From NCBI GenBank assembly GCA_946481225.1, contig CAMLNJ010000056.1, forward strand, positions 1 through 10,818: a stretch of DNA of 10,818 nt, given 5' to 3'. A program made the translations under genes and the position numbers. The notes beneath the pieces are model-generated. The model was given only the letters and a program-made list of their open reading frames with translations, was not told where the DNA came from and ran no database searches. Positions 6,538 through 10,818 of this stretch are shown here, piece after piece. The stretch is from an uncultured Verrucomicrobiota bacterium (GTDB lineage: Bacteria > Verrucomicrobiota > Verrucomicrobiae > Opitutales > Opitutaceae). Positions within the stretch are counted from its first letter, which is position 1; each line of letters opens with the position of its first letter.

Positions 6538-8217
6538 ATGTCACGCATCGTCGCAATCGTCGGACGGCCCAATGTGGGCAAGAGCCGCCTCTTCAACCGG
6601 CTCACGCGGTCGCGCATCTCGATCGTGCACGACCAGCCCGGCGTCACCCGTGACGTTGTCTCCGCCAACGTAAGGGACGGCGCCTACACGCTCCTCGATA
6701 CCGGCGGCCTCGGTCTCAAGGGCGGAGACTCGCCCGCCGAGCTGACGCAGGCCTCCGAAAAGCAGGTTGATTTCGCCATCGAGGCCGCCGACTTGATTCT
6801 CTTTGTCGTCGACGGGCTCGAGGGGTTCACCGCTCTCGACGCCCAGATCGCCAACCGTCTCCGCCGCGGGAAAAAGAAAGTCGTTCTCGTCGTCAACAAG
6901 GCCGACTTCGGCGACGACAAGATCGATCTCGGCGAAGCCTACCGCCTCGGCCTCGGCGAACCGGTCCGCGTGTCCGCCGAGCACGGCCGCGGCGAAAACG
7001 AGCTCCGCGACGCCATCATCGGCAAGCTCGGCCCCGCCCCCGTCGCCGAGCCCGCCCCGGGAACGCCGAGCCCCGGTTCGGCCTCCGATTCGTCTGACGA
7101 AACCTCATCCGCCCCGCTCGCCTCCGAGGATTTCGACGTCGACGGCAACCCGCTCCCGCCCGCCCATTTCGCCGGCCGTCGCGATCCCAATCAGCCGCTT
7201 TGCGTGTCGTTCATCGGGCGCCCCAACGTCGGCAAATCCTCGCTCTCCAACCGCCTCCTCGGCAGCGACCGTCTCATCGTCTCCGCCATCGCCGGCACCA
7301 CGCGCGACGCGATCGAGATTCCGTTCACTTTCCGCGGCCGCAACGCCAAGGAATACCCCTTCCGCCTGATCGACACCGCCGGCATCAAGGCGCAGACGAA
7401 GCTCGCCTCGCCCGTCGAGTATTTCTCCCGCCTCCGCTCCCTCGACGCCATCAGCAAGTGCGACGTCGTCTTTCTCGTGCTCGACGCCATCGACGGCGTG
7501 ACCGCGCAGGACAAGGCCATCGCCGGCGAGGCCATCAAGGAGCGCAAGCCCATCATCGTCATCGTCAACAAGTGGGACGTCGTGAAGGACGCCTTCCGGA
7601 AGGGGCTTGATCCCGACTGCGCCCCCGAGGAGGCGATCCACGATTTCAAGAACGAGCGCGAATATCGCGCCAAATACGAGCAATCCATCCGCGACCGCCT
7701 CTTCTTCACGCCTGGCGCGCCCATCCTCTTCGTCTCCGCGATGAGCGGCTACGAAGTGGACCGCATGCTCAATTGCGCCGTGCAGCTCAATCGCAACGCG
7801 GAGAAAAAGATCCCCACGGCCAAGCTCAACGCGCTCATCCAGGATCTGGCCGAACGCGTGCCCGCCCCCGCCATCGGCGGCAAACGCTTCCGCGTCTACT
7901 ACGTCGTGCAGACCGGCGTGCGCCCTTTCCGTGTGAAGCTCTTCTGCAACCGCGAGGACAAGCTCTCCGAGCAATACCGCCGTTACCTCGAGGCCGGCAT
8001 GGTCAAGGAGTTCGGCCTCGACGGCTGCCCCGTGTATTTCGACCTCGTCGGCAAGCCCAAGCACACGCCTGGCACCCCCTACAGCGGCAAGGCGTCCATG
8101 GCCGAGAAGCGTCGCCTCAAGAACGAGGAGTCCGGCACGCCCAAGTGGAAGGTGCGCGAGGACCGCGAGGCCCAGGGCCTGGGCGAAGCTTTCCCCTATG
8201 AAACTCTCGAAGATTGA
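6538..8217 (+). CDS. der: Ribosome-assembly GTPase Der (EngA), long form
   Basis: Der is an essential double GTPase that helps mature the 50S ribosomal subunit. Domain G1 (residues 1 to about 163) has GRPNVGKS at 9-16, the switch I Thr37 in GVTRD, DTGG at 54-57 and NKAD at 120-123. Domain G2 (about 219-410) has a second GRPNVGKS at 227-234, GTTRD, DTAG at 279-282 and NKWD at 344-347. The C-terminal KH-like domain spans about 415-512 (FRVYYVVQTGVRPFRVKLF). At 559 residues it is longer than the usual 435-500. The excess is a Pro/Ser/Asp-rich linker (about 164-218), an insert after NKWD (about 352-382) and a charged tail (about 517-559). The ATG at 6538 is set by the MSRIVAIVGRPNVGKS start. The stop lies 20 bases inside the next gene, suggesting co-transcription and translational coupling. 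All nucleotide-binding residues are intact, so it should be functional. Confidence 0.97.
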   Translation: MSRIVAIVGRPNVGKSRLFNRLTRSRISIVHDQPGVTRDVVSANVRDGAYTLLDTGGLGLKGGDSPAELTQASEKQVDFAIEAADLILFVVDGLEGFTALDAQIANRLRRGKKKVVLVVNKADFGDDKIDLGEAYRLGLGEPVRVSAEHGRGENELRDAIIGKLGPAPVAEPAPGTPSPGSASDSSDETSSAPLASEDFDVDGNPLPPAHFAGRRDPNQPLCVSFIGRPNVGKSSLSNRLLGSDRLIVSAIAGTTRDAIEIPFTFRGRNAKEYPFRLIDTAGIKAQTKLASPVEYFSRLRSLDAISKCDVVFLVLDAIDGVTAQDKAIAGEAIKERKPIIVIVNKWDVVKDAFRKGLDPDCAPEEAIHDFKNEREYRAKYEQSIRDRLFFTPGAPILFVSAMSGYEVDRMLNCAVQLNRNAEKKIPTAKLNALIQDLAERVPAPAIGGKRFRVYYVVQTGVRPFRVKLFCNREDKLSEQYRRYLEAGMVKEFGLDGCPVYFDLVGKPKHTPGTPYSGKASMAEKRRLKNEESGTPKWKVREDREAQGLGEAFPYETLED

Positions 8218-9115
8218 TCTCGGCGGAACCGAGGGCCTCCGCCTCGAAACGGGCGCCCTCGCCCTCGACGTCACGACCGGCGCCGGTCCGCGCGTCACCT
8301 CCTTCGCCTCGAAAAAGGGCAAGGCCGGCAACCTCTTCTGGGAGATGGCGGACGCCGACGAGCCCGGCTTCGACACCGGCTTCAAGCTCCGCGGCGGCCA
8401 CCGTCTCTGGCACGCGCCCGAGGCCTATCCCCGCACCTACCAGCCCGACAACGACGCCCTCGCCCTGAAGCCGGTCAAGAACGGCATCGCGCTCGCCCAG
8501 CCCGTCGAGCACGCCACCGGCATCCAGAAGGCGCTGAAAATCGAGCTCCTCGGCGAGCGCACCGTTCGCGTCACCCATGCGCTCACCAATCACGGCGTCT
8601 GGCCCGTGGAGACCGCCTGCTGGGCCCTCACCATGCTGCGCCCCGGCGGCTACGCCGTCGTCCCCCTTCTCCCGAAAGGCGACCACGCCAAGGGCGATTT
8701 TCTGCCGACCTACACGATGATCCCGTGGAGCTACACCGACCTCTCCCACGAGGTTTGGGATCTGCATCGCGACTACATCGGCGTCGACGTGCCCGCAGCC
8801 CCCGGCCCGCAAAAGCTCGGCCTGAGCAACTATCCCGGCTGGTCCGCCTACTGGTTCGGCGGCACCGCCTTCGTGAAGCACGCCGCCGTGATCGCGGGCG
8901 CCGTGTATCCGGATAATGGATGCGCGTTCGAGACCTTCACCAACGGCAAGATGTGCGAGCTCGAGACCCTGAGCCCCCTCGTGAAGCTCGCCCCCGGCGA
9001 GTCGATCCAGCATGTCGAGCACTGGACGCTCTTCGACGGTCTCAAGGAACCCGCCACCGACGGCGCCTTCGCCAAGCTCGGCGACGAGGTCGCCAAGTGG
9101 GTGAAGACGCTCTGA
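8198..9115 (+). CDS. DUF4380 / aldose-epimerase-like fold protein of unknown function
   Basis: This 305-residue protein has no signal peptide or membrane segment, so it is probably cytoplasmic. The pattern GAGPRVTSFASKKG near 28-41, GGHRLWHAPE at 66-75, QPDND at 82-86, TNHGVWPVE at 130-138, YPDNGCAFETFTNG at 237-250, ELETLSP at 254-260 and HVEHW at 272-276 matches the DUF4380 family as I recall it. That family is related in fold to galactose mutarotase-like sugar-binding proteins. The conserved His and Glu residues in these blocks are candidates for substrate binding, but no reaction is known and none is claimed. I chose the ATG at 8198 because conserved sequence follows closely; it lies 20 bases before the end of der in another frame, with no clear Shine-Dalgarno sequence, so translation is probably coupled to der. 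A stop and a T6 run end the gene, then the CACGGAG hairpin follows. A carbohydrate-related role is only an inference. Confidence 0.8.
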   Translation: MKLSKIDLGGTEGLRLETGALALDVTTGAGPRVTSFASKKGKAGNLFWEMADADEPGFDTGFKLRGGHRLWHAPEAYPRTYQPDNDALALKPVKNGIALAQPVEHATGIQKALKIELLGERTVRVTHALTNHGVWPVETACWALTMLRPGGYAVVPLLPKGDHAKGDFLPTYTMIPWSYTDLSHEVWDLHRDYIGVDVPAAPGPQKLGLSNYPGWSAYWFGGTAFVKHAAVIAGAVYPDNGCAFETFTNGKMCELETLSPLVKLAPGESIQHVEHWTLFDGLKEPATDGAFAKLGDEVAKWVKTL

Positions 9116-9121
9116 TTTTTT

Positions 9122-9213
9122 AACCACGGAGAACACGGAGGGCACGGAGAGTCGGAAAAGAGAGAGGAGAACGCTCCTCTCTTACTCCGTGTTCTCCGTG
9201 CCCTCCGTGGTTT
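9122..9213. repeat. CACGGAG palindromic repeat element (large hairpin)
   Basis: The left arm carries CACGGAG three times at a 9-base period (9125-9131, 9134-9140, 9143-9149). The right arm carries its complement CTCCGTG three times at the same period (9185-9191, 9194-9200, 9203-9209). The two-base spacers are AA then GG on the left, and TT then CC on the right. In a folded RNA, GG faces UU (wobble) and AA faces CC (mismatch). An inner 9-bp stem (9161-9169 with 9174-9182, loop AACG) sits at the centre, and AACC/GGTT extends the outside. It fills the 115-base gap between the DUF4380 gene and fmt. Similar cacgga(g)-type arrays are, in my knowledge, scattered between genes in Verrucomicrobia and Planctomycetes genomes. 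It may act as an mRNA-end or stability hairpin, or be a miniature repeat. Confidence 0.85.
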
Positions 9214-9230
9214 GATCTTCCGACAAATCC

Positions 9231-10241
9231 ATGTCTCGCCCCCGAACCGTCTTCCTCGGCTCCGACGCCATTTCCCTGCCGCTGCTCGACTGGCTCGCCG
9301 GCCCCGAGGGTTCGGCGCTGGTCGAGCTGACCGCCGTCTACACCCAGCCCGACCGCCCCGTCGGCCGCGGGCAGAAGATCCAGGCCAACGCGATCAAACA
9401 GTGGGCGCTCGCCCGCGGCTTGCCCGTCCATCAACCCGAGAAACTTACGCCGGAGGTCCGCGCCGCCTACGCCGAGTCCGCGCCCGAGCTCGCGCTCGTC
9501 ATGGCCTACGGCCACATCCTGCGCGACGACTTCATCGCCGTGCCGCCGCTTGGCACGCTTAACTTTCACGCCTCGCTCCTGCCGAAATATCGTGGCGCCT
9601 CGCCGATCCAGACCTCCGTCGCGCAGGGCGAGCCCGAGACCGGCGTGTCGCTCATGCGCATCGTGCGTCAGCTGGATGCCGGCCCGGTCGCCGACCGCGA
9701 AGCGGTCCCGATCGGACGTCACGACACGGCGCTCGAGATCGAGCAAAAGCTCGCCGCCGCCTGCGCGCCGCTGCTTGCCCGCGCGTTGCCGCGTTTGCTC
9801 CGCGGGGAGCTCGCCTTCGTCGAGCAGGACCACGCCGCCGCCACCTTTTGCCGCAAGCTTACGAAGGACGACGCCGCGCTCGATTTCGCCGCTCCGGCCG
9901 CCCTCCTTGCGGCGCGCATCAACGGCCTCAATCCCTGGCCCGCCGCGCAAGTCGAGTGGCAGGGGCAGGTCTTGAAATTCGGTCTCGCCGATGTGTTGCC
10001 CGCCAACGGGTCGTCCGCCGCGCCCGGCGAGGTGGCGGGCGCCGACGCCGAGGGGCTCCTCGTCGGCACGGGCGCGGGGCTGCTTCGTGTGCGCCGCCTG
10101 CAAAAGCCGGGAGGCAAGATGCTCCCCGCCGCGGATTTTCTCCGCGGCAGCCCCATCGCCGCCGGCACGGCCTTCGACTCGCGGCCGATGGCGCCGCTTG
10201 TGGACACGAAACCTTTCCCGGTCCTGAAAAAGTCGCCCTGA
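9231..10241 (+). CDS. fmt: Methionyl-tRNA formyltransferase
   Basis: Fmt transfers a formyl group from 10-formyl-tetrahydrofolate to the amino group of initiator Met-tRNA in the cytoplasm, preparing it for bacterial translation initiation. The 336-residue product is slightly longer than E. coli Fmt (315). The N-terminal Rossmann-like catalytic domain (residues 1 to about 205) has FLGSDAIS at the start, the YTQPDRPVGRGQK loop at 37-49, the catalytic Asn111 and His113 in LNFHASLLPKYRG, and Asp149 in QLDAGPV. The C-terminal OB-like tRNA-binding domain begins near CRKLTKDDAALDF (207-219) and continues with INGLNPWPAA. The start at 9231 is fixed by MSRPRTVFLGSDA and lies 17 bases after the hairpin repeat. 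No Shine-Dalgarno sequence is visible. The usual partner def (peptide deformylase) is not in the window. The gene converges with the dioxygenase gene, with 31 bases between the stops. Confidence 0.97.
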   Translation: MSRPRTVFLGSDAISLPLLDWLAGPEGSALVELTAVYTQPDRPVGRGQKIQANAIKQWALARGLPVHQPEKLTPEVRAAYAESAPELALVMAYGHILRDDFIAVPPLGTLNFHASLLPKYRGASPIQTSVAQGEPETGVSLMRIVRQLDAGPVADREAVPIGRHDTALEIEQKLAAACAPLLARALPRLLRGELAFVEQDHAAATFCRKLTKDDAALDFAAPAALLAARINGLNPWPAAQVEWQGQVLKFGLADVLPANGSSAAPGEVAGADAEGLLVGTGAGLLRVRRLQKPGGKMLPAADFLRGSPIAAGTAFDSRPMAPLVDTKPFPVLKKSP

Positions 10242-10246
10242 TCGGG

Positions 10247-10266
10247 GCGGTCGCGCGAAGGACCGC
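10247..10266. terminator. Weak hairpin between convergent fmt and PhyH genes
   Basis: GCGGTC (10247-10252) and GACCGC (10261-10266) form a 6-bp GC-rich stem with an 8-base loop in the 31-base gap between the two stops. There is no T-tract on either side, so it is at best a weak bidirectional terminator and may be chance in such GC-rich sequence. Confidence 0.25.
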
Positions 10267-10272
10267 GGCCGT

Positions 10273-10818
10273 TCACCGCCACTCCGGATGGGGGCGGTAG
10301 CCGGTCGGATACATGTTGAGATACTGCACGATCCGCGGCCGTTGCCCGTGATTCGGACTCGCCCCGTGCGGAAGCTTGTGATCCCAGATCACGAGATCGC
10401 CCGCGCGTCCGCCGATTCGCTTCACGCCGAACGCATGCAAATCCTCCTGCCGCGGATCGCGGTCCGCCGGCAGGCTGTCCAGCCACGCGTCCAGCCGCCG
10501 GTGAAAACCTGGCACGCAACGAAACGCCCCCTGCTCCGGCGGCGTGTCCGTGAGATAGAGGATGCCCTGCGTCCCGAACGGAATCGGCCGCGCCAGGCTC
10601 ACATCCCAATGCAGATCGGTCGCCCGGAACTGCTCACCCGGCCGCAGCGGCGCATTGAAGCCGCCGCGATCGCACGAGGCCCAAAGGTCCGACGTGCCCC
10701 AGAGCTGCGAGAAGGCCTTGTGAATCCGCGGCGACTCGCGGTTCGCCGTGAACGCCGGGTCTTGAAACAGATTCGACATGATCCCCTGCGCCAGCGGCAC
10801 GTGCCACGTCGCCGGGTC
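10273..10818 (-). CDS. Phytanoyl-CoA dioxygenase (PhyH) family protein, C-terminal part
   Basis: This is the C-terminal part of an Fe(II)/2-oxoglutarate-dependent oxygenase of the PhyH family; the frame is open to the right edge, and the GTG at 10800 is probably an internal Val codon (DPATWHVPLAQG). The iron-binding triad is visible: His64 and Asp66 in LHWDVSLA, and His145 in DHKLPHGASP (numbered from that GTG), with Arg154 or Arg156 in QRPRIVQYLNMYP a candidate for binding the 2-oxoglutarate carboxylate. The stretch ILYLTDTPPEQGAFRCVPGFHR is typical of PhyH proteins, with the metabolite-facing strand followed by a GAF.CVPGSH-like turn. Members oxidise many small molecules, and some in environmental bacteria act on unknown substrates, so the substrate cannot be assigned. 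The protein is probably cytoplasmic. It ends at the TGA at 10273-10275, convergent with fmt. Confidence 0.88.
   Translation of the reverse strand, partial: DPATWHVPLAQGIMSNLFQDPAFTANRESPRIHKAFSQLWGTSDLWASCDRGGFNAPLRPGEQFRATDLHWDVSLARPIPFGTQGILYLTDTPPEQGAFRCVPGFHRRLDAWLDSLPADRDPRQEDLHAFGVKRIGGRAGDLVIWDHKLPHGASPNHGQRPRIVQYLNMYPTGYRPHPEWR

Noticed and set aside
7105..9145. Long minus-strand open frames opposite der and the DUF4380 gene
   Set aside because: Both plus-strand genes carry family motifs throughout; the minus frames are compositional shadows.
9122..9213. Possible short CRISPR-like array from the regular CACGGAG units
   Set aside because: The units are 7 bases with 2-base spacers and are inverted between arms; this is a hairpin, not repeat-spacer structure.
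9120..10103. 327-codon minus-strand open frame opposite fmt, ending in a repeat-like tail (NHGGHGEHG)
   Set aside because: Fmt motifs cover the plus strand, and the tail is a translation of the CACGGAG hairpin, a common source of false genes.

Overview
The window looks like chromosomal DNA from a GC-rich member of the Verrucomicrobiota, most likely an Opitutaceae-like bacterium. This is inferred from three things: the strong C/G third-position bias of the housekeeping genes, a secreted protein ending in bacterial Ig-like repeats beside an MBG-domain remnant with a C-terminal tail of a kind common in that group, and a CACGGAG-type palindromic repeat. No marker in the window fixes the taxonomy.

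Layout from left to right. Positions 1-527 hold the C-terminal two thirds of a succinate dehydrogenase/fumarate reductase iron-sulfur subunit (sdhB), closed by a perfect 18-bp terminator hairpin (563-604). Immediately after the hairpin's T-tract begins a sequence that reads as the 5' part (domain I) of a bacterial class C group II intron (605 to about 800). It has no reverse transcriptase and no domains V/VI, so it is a dead remnant in the site class C introns prefer. On the minus strand, 814-1583 carries the broken 3' end of a secreted MBG-domain protein gene, with one apparent single-base frameshift near 1152. Its upstream end runs into the start of fabF (1582-2835), an intact beta-ketoacyl-ACP synthase II.

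A 1174-residue exported protein follows (2952-6476). It has two tandem copies of a roughly 270-300-residue beta-rich module, five Ig-like domains and a distinct C-terminal domain. Next come the ribosome-assembly GTPase der (6538-8217, unusually long) and a DUF4380/aldose-epimerase-like protein (8198-9115) whose start overlaps the end of der by 20 bases. A hairpin built from three CACGGAG heptamers per arm (9122-9213) separates this pair from fmt (9231-10241), the methionyl-tRNA formyltransferase. The right edge has the C-terminal part of a minus-strand phytanoyl-CoA dioxygenase-family enzyme (10273-10818), convergent with fmt.

Functionally the window mixes core metabolism and translation genes (sdhB, fabF, der, fmt) with a cell-surface protein gene and mobile-element debris between them. 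No defence system, CRISPR array, tRNA, rRNA or complete mobile element was seen. The most notable structure is the group II intron remnant placed exactly behind a rho-independent terminator.
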